NCBI RefSeq assembly: GCF_033473495.1
Contig: NC_088939.1
Coordinates: forward strand, 1,240,001 to 1,304,000
From: Cercospora beticola
Taxonomy: Eukaryota > Ascomycota > Dothideomycetes > Mycosphaerellales > Mycosphaerellaceae
Length of the DNA stretch: 64,000 nt
Direction of reading: 5' to 3'
Shown: positions 31,529 through 42,790 of the stretch, piece by piece
How the letters are laid out: every line of letters starts with the position of its first letter
Numbering within the stretch: the stretch's first letter is position 1
Position numbers and translations under genes: made by a program
Notes under the pieces: model-generated
Told to the model about the DNA's origin: nothing
The model's database searches: none
Seen by the model: only the letters and a program-made list of their open reading frames with translations

Positions 31529-32139
31529 TCAGAGTGGAGCCTGACATCCAGAGAATCCGGATGCTGGTCCATTCTTGCCGACATCAAATTTGGCCTGTGT
31601 TGGGCAAGCGGTTAAGTTCAACTTGCAGATCGCGTATCTTGCAGCGCCGTTGTTGATTTCGGTGTAGAGCTTGACGATTTTGGCACTTGGAAGATCCACG
31701 AAATAGAGGTTGAAAGCCCGAATCGGCACACCTCCAACAATGAATTCCGAGTAGGTCGTGATAGTGTCACAGCTATGAGCAGTGTGAATCAATCGGCTTG
31801 AAGTTGGCGGCGGCAAGTGATCCGCGTAGCTCGCGAGATATTCTTCCATGCTATGCGCGTTCGTGTCATTGAGCTACAGAAGTTAGAAGAACGTTTTGCA
31901 CCCTCTAGAGGTGAATTTACAGTGCCACCAGTGAGGAATGCAACACTATCCGACACGAATTGGAAGTTCGGGCTGATGAACTTATCGATCAATTCTTCGT
32001 AACCTTCGACCTCGCGGCGTATCGAACCGAAGACAGTGGGGAAACTGGCAGCACTGCCGTCAGTCAGACAAGATTGCGAATGGCCGACGCATGCGAAGAA
32101 GGCGGCGCTGGCGGCGTAAGTGAGGAAGCGGAGATGCAT
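31529..32139 (-). CDS. Small secreted protein, NTF2-like in layout (187 aa, 2 exons)
   Basis: Exons are 32139-31921 and 31873-31529 (minus), with a 47-nt intron. I chose the ATG at 32139 because it gives a clear signal peptide (MHLRFLTYAASAAFFACVGHS). The upstream open frame lacks such a start. The mature part has EELIDKFISPNFQFVSDSVAFLTGG, then NAHSMEEYLASYADHL, then strands such as SEFIVGGVPIRAFNLYFVD and SAKIVKLYTEINN. This helix-then-sheet order resembles secreted NTF2-like or SnoaL-like proteins of fungi, though I cannot name a family with confidence. There are four to six Cys residues. It could be an effector-like or enzyme-associated secreted protein. Confidence 0.7.
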
Positions 32140-32358
32140 GACTTTGAGAATCCTTCTCTTCGTGAAATTGAGCAAGTTAATGCTGCAATCGTTCCTCATC
32201 TGCTGAGGACTTATACGACAAAAATCTGTCACAGCGCGGCAAGCATCGGTGTGACGCCAATGATGGGGGTACTTGAGCGCAGCAGTGCTACGGCAAATCT
32301 CGAGAGTACAGTCACAGCTCGATAGCGCCATGGTGAGGCGGAATCATCGTCGGGCCAA

Positions 32359-33537
32359 TCATTTGCTGTAAGGTATAGGTGGGTGTCCCTCGATCACATC
32401 TTGTGCAAGTTTGAGGACTTGTCCATGGACGCTAGATGGAGCACAAACCAGTCCATAATCTGCAGTCTTGGTCAGTACGATGCAATGTTACGCGGCAGAC
32501 AGAAAGGACACACTGGACGCCATCTTCCTTCCTGTTGTGAAGTCGATTGGTTTACCGTTCAAGTCAGTCACCTTCCCACCCGACTCCTCGAAGATGAGGA
32601 TTCCCCCAGCATGATCCCATATGTTAGATCTCCAGCTTGTATACCTGAAGATACGTACCACGATATGGCTCCGGCCGAGACCTAATGCCGCGTACTTCAT
32701 TAGGCTGCTGAAGAGATCCACACCAGGCCATCGCGTGTTCAGCTTTGCAGCAACCTTTTGATGCAGCTCAAGGATCGTACTCGTGTACATCGAGCAGTCT
32801 GACCAGATCAGACTATCAAGAGAAGCCTTGTCACCATGTCGCTCGAGTTTCGTTGCCGGCGCAAGCTCTCCATTCGACTGCATCGGTCGAACAAAAGTGC
32901 CTTCGCCACGTACAGCATAGATCATCAGACCTAAGCCGTGCTCATCAACCACATCTTCACTGATCGTAGAAGAGTGAAGCACGACGTTTGGGCAGCCAAT
33001 AATGCCGATCTCCTCACGTCCGTCAATGAGCATAGCACAATTGATGGCATACTGCTGGCCTCGCAGAAATGTGGCAGTCCCGTCTATGGGGTCAAAGACC
33101 CAAGTTCTCCCCTCATCACTTCTTTCCCTTGTACCACCCCAGTCAAGGAACGTAAGCAATTCGTCCTTCGAGCCGGGTGTAGACAGTGCAGGAGTATTTG
33201 CCTCGAAAGCCGGTTTTGCGGATTCTGTCAGCTCCCAGACCTTGTCGAGAAGAGCTGCGTTCTGCCGCAAGTCGTCTGCTGACTCTTCGGCCAAGAAGTT
33301 GTCTGACGGGAACACAGCGTGCACAGCGGAGGTCAATAGAGCTTGTGATGCGAAATCGCCCACAGTGACTGGGCTGAAGTCGCGTTTCGAGATTTGGCTG
33401 TCTTGGCTCACGGTGTGTCGTTGCAGTTGCTTCGTGAGCACCGCACAATGTTGTACGGCAGCACAAGCCACATGGAGCTCTGCCTGCAGCCGACTCGGCA
33501 TGGTGGGAGGGAAGGTGATGGCAGGATGAGAGAACAT
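32359..33537 (-). CDS. 3'(2'),5'-bisphosphate nucleotidase, Met22/Hal2 type (374 aa, 2 exons)
   Basis: Exons are 33537-32514 and 32459-32359 (minus), with a 54-nt intron. Splicing restores GRKMAS joined to NYGLVCAPSSVHGQVLKL at the C terminus. An alternative start at 33501 gives MPSRLQAELHVA, closer to the usual family start. Metal-binding motifs of the Li+-sensitive inositol-phosphatase fold are intact: FLAEESADD, FDPIDGTATF (near residue 149) and WDHAGGILIFEESGG. Family knowledge: the enzyme hydrolyses PAP (3',5'-ADP) and PAPS in sulfur assimilation and is a target of Na+ and Li+ toxicity. Whether this is the only Met22 copy or a second, cluster-associated one cannot be told from this window. 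Confidence 0.9.
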
Positions 33538-33706
33538 CGTGTTGGGATGAGACAGAGAGAAATGGCTTTGTCTGCCTCAGGCATAGTCTTGGCGCATGAT
33601 GGAGCGGAAACTCACTCTTTCTGCTTCGCCCGAACGTGTGCAAGCACACCGACAGCGACTCAACATTTGGAAGATATGAAGCGCACAAAATTATATTGTG
33701 GAGCTA

Positions 33707-35453
33707 TCACCGCTCTTCCATGGTCTCCACGATCTCGTGGTCGAACTCTGGATTCACCCAGTTCGGCTTTCCGCACCGCGCCCGGATCGCGCCTCCAAAC
33801 CTCTGAAGCATCGCGAAGGCGGGTATGCAGACAAAGACCGTGATCATTGCGTGACCTGCAAAGGTCCACGTAAAGCCGACAGAATCCACCCATGGCACGA
33901 TAAAGAACGGATCTATGAATGCTGAAAGGTTGAGCAAGACGGCGTAGAAGACGATCACCGACATGCTTTGCATGGGATACGCGTCCAAGACGTACGCAGC
34001 CACGATGGTGTTTCCCATCTGTATTCCGGCACCGACTGGCATCATGGAAGTCAGCGATCACTTTCTTAGGACAGTCCAGGAAGGTCGACTTACACAATGC
34101 GAACGCCACCTGGCCTACCATCCAGTGGTAGTTGTTCTCGATGGATACACCCCACAGCACCAGCCCTACTGAAGTCAACACTGCTGCAGGATACAAAAGC
34201 CAGATACGCATTTCCGGAGTCTTGGTTGAGTTGGCGCGCGCTGCAAGTTTCGCCACGAGCCAGTCACTGAGCCGGCCGGAGCAGAAGATCTCGGAAAACA
34301 GCGTGCCGACGATGAGACCGATGAACAGCAACCTAATATCCTTGTTAGCATGCTCACATGAAATCAGGATCGAATGATCGAGGCGTGCTCATACCCTTGA
34401 ATCTGAGGCGAATAGCTGGCGTATGCGACGGGCATAATGGTGATGACGGACAACATCCACCAGTACCACCCGAAGCAGTAAACCGTGATCGAAATCGGGA
34501 CCACAGCAAACTTGAATGTCTTGCAAAATCTGATCACAGTGTCCCAGACCTTAGGATGCTTCATGCCTGGTAGCGGCGTGACGTTGACAAATGGCAGGCT
34601 CTTGGTCCGCTTCACTTCTACCTGTGTTGCTGATATCTTTTCCGACACCACTAGACCTGGAGACTTCTTGGACAGCATCAAGTCGCGTGGGTAAAGGGTC
34701 TCCGGCATGAATGCCACTTCAGCCACAAGGATTACTCCCAAGAGAATCGCTGTCAGCCATTGTATCCATGTCGACGAGACAAGATCGATGAATCCACCAA
34801 TCAGCGGACCCAAGAGCAGGCCCAAATCGAGGGCCAATACCCAGAGTCCGACTTTTTGGCCACGTTCGTACTCGAAGAACATGTCGTTGATAATGGCTAA
34901 TCCCACCGATGCAGCTGGCGAGCAACCAAGACCTTGGAAGAATCTAGCTGCCATATATCCCGAATAATCTTTTGCCTCGGCTGCGCCTATAGTCGCCGCG
35001 ATGGCCATAATTGTGCCAATGATCATAATGGGCCGCCTGCCGACGATGTCTGCGGGACTCGACCAAACCAAAGGGCCGATCGCGAGTCCTAGAGCTGGAA
35101 TGGCGACAGTCCAGTTTATTTGCTCGAGTGTCGCATCGAATTGTTCCTGGAGCTCTGGGAACGCTGGCACGGTCGTTGTGGTGATGTAGGTGAACATGAA
35201 ATACCTGCGACATATAGTCAGCCATTCTGACTCTGTGCCTGTGTTTCCATAACACTCAATCGTACAATGCCATCACGATTCCGAGGATCGTGTGCTTCTG
35301 AAAAGACGACCAGTTGAGAGGATCCAGGACATCTCCTTGCACGGGAACCGGGAACAGAATGAAGCCATTCTTGTCCACGAGTAACTCGAGCCCGGCTTCT
35401 GTGTCTGGACCTTCAACGATCGCGCTCTTCTTCTCGGATTTATCGTCGACCAT
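33707..35453 (-). CDS. MFS transporter, DHA1-like (521 aa, 4 exons)
   Basis: Exons are 35453-35266, 35204-34395, 34332-34094 and 34035-33707 (minus), with introns of 61, 62 and 58 nt. The spliced frame is 1566 nt. I chose the ATG at 35453 (MVDDKSEKKS); the frame is open but ATG-less above it. About twelve hydrophobic segments are present. Family signatures are YITTTTVPAFPELQEQF in the first loop, the loop 2-3 motif SSPADIVGRRPIMIIGT, and MAARFFQGLGCSPAASVGLAI. The central loop is charged (KRTKSLPFVNVTPLPG). The last exon starts within FGAGIQMGNTIVAAYV, a region conserved in fungal drug-efflux relatives. It likely exports a small organic molecule by proton exchange at the plasma membrane. The neighbouring reductase suggests a pathway product as cargo, which is inference. 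Confidence 0.87.
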
Positions 35454-37834
35454 GTTGACATAGAAGGGCGGCAACGATTGCAAGATTTATGCTAACGAGT
35501 GCAGGGAAGAAGTATATTTAATGTTCTCGGCTCTACGACCCACAGCGTCCAACGATAACGGATCGACGGATGCGACACAAAAGCAACATGCATGAAGAAG
35601 ATCTCGAGCAGGATTGCTTGCTTGCGAGTGCCACATCTGCAGTGCATATCAATGTGCCTGATGCTGCTGGACGCAACAGCCTATCAAGCCAAGCCTCATG
35701 GACCCTATCGTGGAGACTGCAGCATGGGAACGCCGAGCCCTCCGCTTATCTCTGAAAGTTTTAGCAATCGCTTCGCTCACCCACAGATAACAGATCTGAA
35801 ACGGAAAATCAAGGTCTCTCTGACCTATCATGTTGCTATCCACGAGAGCTCGCGTTCGTCGGCACGCGACATTGCCACGCGGTATCGTGTTGTTCCTGGT
35901 GAGTCCAGGGACTTGGAAAGCTCGAATGTATGTTCGTGTTCTTGCGCCTCTCCAGACAAATCTCCTGCGTGTCATTCCCACACGCTCGCATCTGTCGGCT
36001 GTGCTGTCTAGTGCGCGAGCGCATTCAAGCCAACAAGGTCGCTCCGTTGCGACCGGCATGCGCCCTACTGCCGGAAAACAAAACAGAAACCAGGCTTCAG
36101 ACTCCGTGCTCCTCTGCCTATGGAATTCGAGTGCCCCTTCGATCCCCGTATCTCCACCTCTTATAGCGTAGCTAAGGTACTCTGTCTCGACAAGCCTAGC
36201 AGCTGCGGATTATAGTTTGCGAGAGAGACCGCAGAGTCAGCGGACCCCCTAAATTCCGTTTTGCTGTCCACAACTGGCGTCGATCCTGGATGGAGTGTCC
36301 GCTAATGCTGCCTGTGCTGCGATCGATTGTGCTTCTCACTACGGCTGTGCCCCAATCCAAAGATCCCGCAACCAGCAAGTGCAATGCCGACTATGCCGCC
36401 GTGCTTCACAGATCAAATGCCGATGATCTCTGGACACTTCCCCTTTCGGTGAAGGTCGGCCTACTATACAATGGCTTTCCAGTCGTGAGACAGACGATCA
36501 ACAAGACTTGAAGGTTTAGTGCACTGTCCAAATTGCCTGAACTGACGAATTCTTCAATCCCGCAGCTGAGAACCAAGACCTTGTGGAGCAACTGGAGGAG
36601 TGCTTCAAACTTTCAAAGTAAACGCGAGTGCCGTGCTGCGGGATTGTGATTGTGTAAGTGGCCAAGTGAGCTGGATCTTCGCCATCGATCTCGGTACTGC
36701 GGACGCAAATGTTTTGCCAGAAGGTGGGCTGCAATCTCGAAGAGGCGGGTAAGAAGCGGCCATGTCACTTATCTCGAGAGGGTCTGCCACTGCTGGCGCA
36801 GGAGTAAATAAGGGAAGGAATGCGGTAGACCAAGGCCAGTAGGTGTCCCTCTGGTGCGAGCTGACATACCTCACATGCCTCGGCTCTCAATGTATTTGTG
36901 AGTTCGTCTGATTACATATTGATGCTTGTGCTTGCTGACACGGCACACTCGACCTGACAAGGCGAACCCCATGCGGGGCCCGGCATTCTTGAATTTCGTG
37001 GTATGTCAAGAGCCAATCAGCTCATGACCATGGATCGAACCTTTCTGGAACCACAGTCTGCAGTACCCGGGGCAGTCGGATGCTCTGCACAGTCCGTCAC
37101 ATGCATTCGAGGATCGGAAAGCAGGGCCTCTAACTCTATGCTTTCACTCTCAAGAATCTGAACTGGCAGACTTTGGACACAATGAGCTGTCTGATTGGCA
37201 GTGATCCATGCAGAATTGCGGAGTAAATGCCCTGCTCTGTACCCAGTATCCGCGTATGCATTTGACGGACTGTAGTACTGTCCTTGACGACGGGCTCCTC
37301 GATGCTCTTGGCGTACATATGGCCTCCACGAAATGAGCCTCTCCGATTGTGCGAAGACCAAAGTCATGCCTACAGTAACCGGTACCCAGCTCGTCAGAGT
37401 TTCTGGTTGTGCTGACTAAACTGCCATTGCTGTGCATAGCGTCCACTTCGTTTCCAGGCTTTCCTATTCACGGCTTCATCTCTGGTTTAAAACTATCCTC
37501 CTCCGCAGAAGCTGAGTATCTCTTCACCTTGACCGGGTTTGATAGACTTTTCAGTGCTTACGCACACACTGGGCCGAGCGACTTTCCAATGATGGCGATT
37601 ACGAAAGAAAGTCCCGTCTGCACCTCCAGTACATGGGTCGGCAGACCGATCACTGCCTGTGCAGGGTAATGTGTCGCACAAAAAGCCCGTCTCCGTTCCC
37701 ATAAATTGATCGAGAGACTAATGATTTCCCTGCCACGGACAGAGCTTTCTACGTTACAAGGAATCCATTATTTGTAGCATCACTGTCCGCTCGCTGGTCT
37801 CGATCAACATCACGAATCGGACACTCTCTAAGCG
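35454..37834. promoter_or_regulatory. Long divergent intergenic region, MFS transporter and NRPS-like gene
   Basis: These 2.4 kb separate starts pointing away from each other (35453 minus, 37835 plus). Frames on both strands are short (under about 140 codons) and not protein-like. It is probably the shared regulatory region of the transporter and the reductase. No specific regulator site is claimed. Confidence 0.4.
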
Positions 37835-40800
37835 ATGGACGCCCATCTTTCGAATGGCGGACACGATCTACCTCACGAGGTAGAGTCTTTGCCACTGGTC
37901 CTGGAGAACTTGGCACGAGAGTTTCCCGATAATATCTGGATGAAAATACCCTTGGACGCAGAGCTGAAAAAGGGATGGCGCGATATCACATATCGAGAGC
38001 TGGCAGACGCCGTCGATGCCATGGCTCGCTGGATCGTCCGCGAGTTTGGCATTGGCAATGGACAAGAAGCTGTGGCGTACATAGGCATCAACGACATGCG
38101 GTACGCCGTAGCGCAGATCGGACTGATCAAAGCAGGCTACATGGCCCTTTTACCGTCGTCCCGGAATTCTCAGGAAGGCCAGACATCACTGCTTTCGTCA
38201 ACGAGGTGCAGGATTCTCCTTCACAGCGAAGACTCCGAAACAAGCGTAAGCGTCATCAAGCAAGCTGCGCCAGCCCTGCAGGCACTACAGATTCCGTCAT
38301 TCGACGAGCTGCTCCGACAGGCATCGGCATCAGAGGCAGCGACGGCGTGTCCCATCGCTTATACCAATAAGTCTGAGGACAGAGTCATCGTCCTGCACAC
38401 TTCCGGATCTACCGGGCTACCAAAGCCAATTTACCATACCAACGGCAGTATCGCTGTCTTCAAGCAAGTGCCACAAGTGCCTGCTCCACATGGTCGTCAA
38501 GGTGTCTATGCTATTGTTCTAGAGAGTGATACCCTAAGCTTTTCAGTGGCACCCTACTTCCACTTAATGGGCGCATCACGCATCTGGACGTCGTTACTTT
38601 GCCGGCACTCAATATGCTGTCTGCCACCGGGCAAGCCTCCTACGAGTGAGATAATTATCAAAATTTTGAATGAAACACGGCCTAAGACCTGGGCGACCCC
38701 CCCTTCAATCATCGAAGAGCTTGTACACACACCTGGTGGCCTGGAAGCCCTCACTAATGTGAAGTACGTCATTATTGCGGGCGGGCCACTAGCTCAGAGT
38801 GTTGGCGAACGCGTTAGTGAACACACTCGGCTGGTGAATGCTATAGGATCGACGGAGGCTGGCTTTATAGTGGCCCTTCTTCCGGAAGATAAGGCGGACT
38901 GGCTGTACTTCGAATTCATGGCGGGCAGTGGCGTTTGCATGGACCATCAGGGTGCAAGCTTGTACGAGATGACCATCAGACCTACGGGTGACCGTCGGTA
39001 CCAAACAGTCTTTCATACCTTTCCCAGCGTCACGGAGTGGCGCACCAAGGACTTGTTCGTGGAGCACGCTACGAAGAAGGGTCTTTGGCTTTACAAAGGT
39101 CGTAAGGACGATGTCCTAGTGTTGAGTAATGGCGAGAAGTTCAACCCGGTCGGATTCGAGAAGAGTCTTGAGGGTCATGCTTTGATCAAGGGAGCACTCG
39201 TTGTTGGGCAGGCACGTTTTCAGACTGGGCTTCTGATCGAGCCAGATTGGAATTCATGTGGACACCGAGACAGAGATCTGTCAGAGCTTGTGGAAGAATT
39301 GTGGCCGTTCATTGAACAGGCCAACAAAGCTGCTCCAGCACACGGTCGCGTCTGGAAGTCGAAAGTTGCTATCGCCAAGCGAGACAAGCCTTTCAAGCGC
39401 GCTCCCAAAGGGACCATTATGCGGAGGCAGACGACAAATTTATACGCCGCGGAGATTGAAGCGCTTTATTCGAATGAGGGGACTTTTGATGAGCTTGGGC
39501 CGCTTCTGGTCGACCGGAATGTTGGTATCAACCCAGCCATGGAGTACTTGCGCAAGGCGTTCAAGGCCAAAGGCTTCGAGATGCCAGATGACGTTTCCCC
39601 AGATGCCGATATCTTCAGCTACGGCATCGATTCGCTGCAGGTCATGGCTCTTTCATCAATCTTGAGTCACGGGATAGGAAAGCCTGTATCACCTCGTGTG
39701 ATCTACGGCCATCCGACTATTCGAAGCTTGGCCGAACATCTCACTGAGGTCGAAGACGACACCTCTGCTCGCCTGTCCCGCGAACAGGTAATGGAAGCAA
39801 TGATCAAGAAGTATAGCCATGATTTACCTTCGAGATCAACCAAAGGCACGCCAGCACTGAATGAGCACACAGTACTCCTCACTGGCTCCACTGGCTCTCT
39901 TGGAGGTCATGTCCTAGAAGAGTTGATAAACTCTCCCTCAGTGGCTCACGTGTATGCCCTCAACCGTTCCACTGATGCAGAAGCTCGCCAAGCCAAGCAG
40001 TTTAAGTCCCGCGGTCTTAGCATTGATGGATTGCGCAAAGTAACCTTTCTCACAGCCGACTTTGGCCGCGAGCATTTCGGACTAGACTCCAGAGTGTACG
40101 ATACCATGCTCCAGTCCGTTGATATCCTGGTACACAATGCGTGGGCGGTCGATTTTAACAAAACTTTAGCAAGCTACGAGGGTGTCCACATCGCCGGCAC
40201 TCGCAGAGCAGTCGATTTCTGTATTCAGTCCAAGTACAACGCGCAGATCGTCTTCATATCCTCAATCGCAAGTGTCGGGAACTGGTTTCACGACCATCCG
40301 AAAGAGACCATCGCGGAACAGAAGGCCATCCCGGAAGAGATCCCAAAATCTCACTCGGTCGCTCTGCCCCAGGGATACGGAGAGTCGAAGCACGTGGCAT
40401 CCATGATTCTAGCACATGCTGCCAACACAGCAGGTATTCCGGCAACGATTGTGCGAGCAGGACAGCTATCGGGTTCTGTCACCAGCACGGCCGAGTGGAA
40501 TCGCCAAGAGTGGCTGCCGAGCATCATCATCACGTCCAAAGCGCTGGGGCTCATCCCAGAATCATTGGGAGTCCAAGACACGGTCGATTGGGTGCCCATG
40601 GACCTCGCTGCGCAGGCGGTAGTGGAGATGGCACTCGCGCGTGCGCATGATCCTGCTGGCCTCGATATCACGCACCTCAGCAACCCGCGCACCGCCTCGT
40701 GGAAGGCGCTCATCCCCGCTGTACGCGAAGCCCTCGAGCGAGAGACCGGCCGCAAAATGGCCGTGGTGCCATTCCGCGAATGGCTCGAAGCCCTGCGTGC

Positions 40801-40996
40801 GAGCCCAGTCACGCCAGCAGAAATCGAGAAGAAGCCTGGCTTGAAGCTGCTGGAGTTCTATGAGGGAATGGCGAGCTCGGGAACGCAGCAGCCCAGCATG
40901 GCCACGACGCACACGCAGGAGCTGAGCAGCACGGTGCGGGATATGGCTGCCATTGATGGGGCATTGATGACCAAGTGGCTGCGGGAGTGGCAGTAG
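37835..40996 (+). CDS. NRPS-like carboxylate reductase, A-T-R architecture (1053 aa)
   Basis: Single exon from an ATG at 37835. The adenylation domain covers about residues 20-550, with LHTSGSTGLPKP (near 186-200) and a downstream DDVLVLSNGEKFNP core motif. The thiolation domain has FSYGIDSLQVM with the phosphopantetheine Ser600. The thioester-reductase domain starts at LLTGSTGSLGGHVLEEL (near 680) and has the SDR-type catalytic pair Tyr848 and Lys852 (YGESKHV). There is no condensation domain. Family knowledge: such enzymes activate a carboxylic acid (amino or aryl acid) with ATP, hold it as a thioester and release it as aldehyde or alcohol with NADPH. The substrate cannot be read reliably. 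It is likely the core enzyme of the surrounding block. Confidence 0.93.
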   Translation: MDAHLSNGGHDLPHEVESLPLVLENLAREFPDNIWMKIPLDAELKKGWRDITYRELADAVDAMARWIVREFGIGNGQEAVAYIGINDMRYAVAQIGLIKAGYMALLPSSRNSQEGQTSLLSSTRCRILLHSEDSETSVSVIKQAAPALQALQIPSFDELLRQASASEAATACPIAYTNKSEDRVIVLHTSGSTGLPKPIYHTNGSIAVFKQVPQVPAPHGRQGVYAIVLESDTLSFSVAPYFHLMGASRIWTSLLCRHSICCLPPGKPPTSEIIIKILNETRPKTWATPPSIIEELVHTPGGLEALTNVKYVIIAGGPLAQSVGERVSEHTRLVNAIGSTEAGFIVALLPEDKADWLYFEFMAGSGVCMDHQGASLYEMTIRPTGDRRYQTVFHTFPSVTEWRTKDLFVEHATKKGLWLYKGRKDDVLVLSNGEKFNPVGFEKSLEGHALIKGALVVGQARFQTGLLIEPDWNSCGHRDRDLSELVEELWPFIEQANKAAPAHGRVWKSKVAIAKRDKPFKRAPKGTIMRRQTTNLYAAEIEALYSNEGTFDELGPLLVDRNVGINPAMEYLRKAFKAKGFEMPDDVSPDADIFSYGIDSLQVMALSSILSHGIGKPVSPRVIYGHPTIRSLAEHLTEVEDDTSARLSREQVMEAMIKKYSHDLPSRSTKGTPALNEHTVLLTGSTGSLGGHVLEELINSPSVAHVYALNRSTDAEARQAKQFKSRGLSIDGLRKVTFLTADFGREHFGLDSRVYDTMLQSVDILVHNAWAVDFNKTLASYEGVHIAGTRRAVDFCIQSKYNAQIVFISSIASVGNWFHDHPKETIAEQKAIPEEIPKSHSVALPQGYGESKHVASMILAHAANTAGIPATIVRAGQLSGSVTSTAEWNRQEWLPSIIITSKALGLIPESLGVQDTVDWVPMDLAAQAVVEMALARAHDPAGLDITHLSNPRTASWKALIPAVREALERETGRKMAVVPFREWLEALRASPVTPAEIEKKPGLKLLEFYEGMASSGTQQPSMATTHTQELSSTVRDMAAIDGALMTKWLREWQ

Positions 40997-41969
40997 TAGA
41001 CAAACAGCTTGTTTGTTCACGCAGCATAGGATGAGATAGGGCGGAGTGATTTGACTCAGCAGAAAATTGTGTCGATTGAGTAAATGCTGACTAACACGAT
41101 TTCCAGTGTGGCGTTGTGGGAAGAATCTTTTCAGAACCTTTTCCGTCTCTAGTGCTTCTACTCGTTAATTTTGAATGACAAGGTACCGAGGTAGGGCCCC
41201 ATATTGGAAAGGACAAAGGTTGCTGTAAAGCATGGTTTGAGCGTCAACTTCGAATTCTTTCAGTGACTGGAAACTTCAGACCATCGACAACCTCAGACAT
41301 GGTTCAAGTAGCTTCTCGACCAGTGAGTACTACATGAGAGCCTGCCGTCAGATCAGTACTGAGAAAGTGCTGTCCAGAATACTCGCAAGGACAGGAATCT
41401 TTGATACTCATATCAATTCAGGCGACACAGCAAACTTTGGAGCAAACGTGATCGATCTACAAAATCATGGAATCCGCTTACCATATTTGCATTCCATCTC
41501 CGCAGCCTCATAGCATCGTCAATTATTACAATTCGTTTCAAGCCGTTCACCACATGGCCTCGTGCGACCAATTGCCAAGTATTGCTACAAGAACCCGCTC
41601 GGTCAGTCAGCGCTTGTCACGGCAAGCAATGAGCGTGACATCGTCATTTCCCATTCCCTAGTCCGCAGACTTCGAGGTCAGCCGCATTCAATGAGTCTCA
41701 AGCTTTGGACAGCCGATGTATGTCGCGTGGTAGCTGTTCAAATGACCCTCGACTGCTCAGATGCATATATGCCGGCTTCTTCCACTCTCTGGCTTCCTTT
41801 CTTCCTATACCTGATACCAACAAAGCACAAATAACCTATACCAACACCAAGACCAACACCATCCCCGAGCAGTATAACGAACTCGAACAGTATACCGAAC
41901 TCGAATAGTATACCCAATTAAGACTATCTCCTCCGCTATCCAACCTCGACAACCCATTACATATCCACC
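40997..41969. other. Intergenic, no supported gene
   Basis: It holds the 3' end of the NRPS-like gene and the promoter of the small gene at 41970. A plus-strand stretch near 41830-41915 contains short tandem repeats (ACCAACACC-like and then GAACTCGAACAGTATACC-like) just upstream of that gene. Confidence 0.4.
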
Positions 41970-42287
41970 ATGGCCTCTGTAGCTCTCGCCGCTCTCGTCG
42001 AAGTCGTCGGCTATATTTCCTACCACTACACGACCATGAACCGAAGTGAAGAGATCCTTCGAGACATCGGCATCTCCGAGTATTCCGATGAATGGGAAGC
42101 AAGCTACGACGCCTGGACGGACGCCAACACATCTTCACCGACTGGACAGCTTTCCAGAAAGCTAGCACTGGCATACAATACTCACATCGATGCAGCCAAA
42201 ACTCACTCTGCTAGCGAGATCTGGGCTGTGGGCAGGAGTGAGTACGGAGAGGCTGTGTGGAAGGTTGTGTGTCCACGGAGACACTGA
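41970..42287 (+). CDS. Small hypothetical protein (105 aa)
   Basis: The ATG at 41970 sits in a good fungal start context (CCACCATGG). The N terminus has a hydrophobic stretch (MASVALAALVEVVGYISYHY) that may be a signal anchor or a buried helix. An acidic, amphipathic part follows (SEEILRDIGISEYSDEWEASYDAWTDAN) and then a helical part (QLSRKLALAYNTHIDAAKTHSAS). I do not recognise a family. The last few residues (VCPRRH) may belong to unspliced intron sequence, since a GT lies at the AAGGTTGTGTGTCC site. The gene lies between the reductase and the monooxygenase. Function unknown. Confidence 0.5.
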   Translation: MASVALAALVEVVGYISYHYTTMNRSEEILRDIGISEYSDEWEASYDAWTDANTSSPTGQLSRKLALAYNTHIDAAKTHSASEIWAVGRSEYGEAVWKVVCPRRH

Positions 42288-42484
42288 TGTGGAGGATGAA
42301 TGAGACTGTAAGTGAAGGCGCCACACGTGGTCTATGGTCACATGCTAATGAAATATGTGATCAGTGCGATTTCTTACATGCTTCCAGAAGAATTCGGGGA
42401 AAATATGCTCTTGTGTTGTGCGACGGCATAGATGGGCATTGAGGACGTTTTGTGGGGCAAAGGACTTTCACGGCCAAATTTTCC

Positions 42485-42790
42485 TGGTGTTTCTGACATG
42501 ATTTCTTGTTTGATGCCATTTGGTGGCAAGGTTGCATGTGAGGAAGGACAGTACTGGGCGCAGAGAATGGCAATTGGAGTTTTTTATTTTCCATCTTTAT
42601 GTTTTCATGTTTGCCACTTTATAGATAGATGAAACGAATGAGACTCCAGTGTCTTGGTGTTTCTGACATGGTCTCTTGTTTGATGCCATTTGGTAACGAG
42701 ATTGCCTGTGAGAAAGGACAGTACTGAGCGCGGAGAGTGGCATATGGCAATTTTTCTTTCAGTTTGGTGCTTCCGGCGGTGTATAGATAT
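42485..42790. repeat. Imperfect tandem duplication, unit about 170 bp
   Basis: Two head-to-tail copies begin TGGTGTTTCTGACATG at 42485 and 42655. They share TCTTGTTTGATGCCATTTGG, a GAxTTGCxTGTGA region and GGACAGTACTG before diverging. The second copy fades near 42790. The duplication lies downstream of the small gene at 41970 and does not code. Confidence 0.7.

Noticed and set aside
31874..32331. Longer start for the small secreted protein, at 32331
   Set aside because: The added N terminus would bury the clear signal peptide that begins at 32139.
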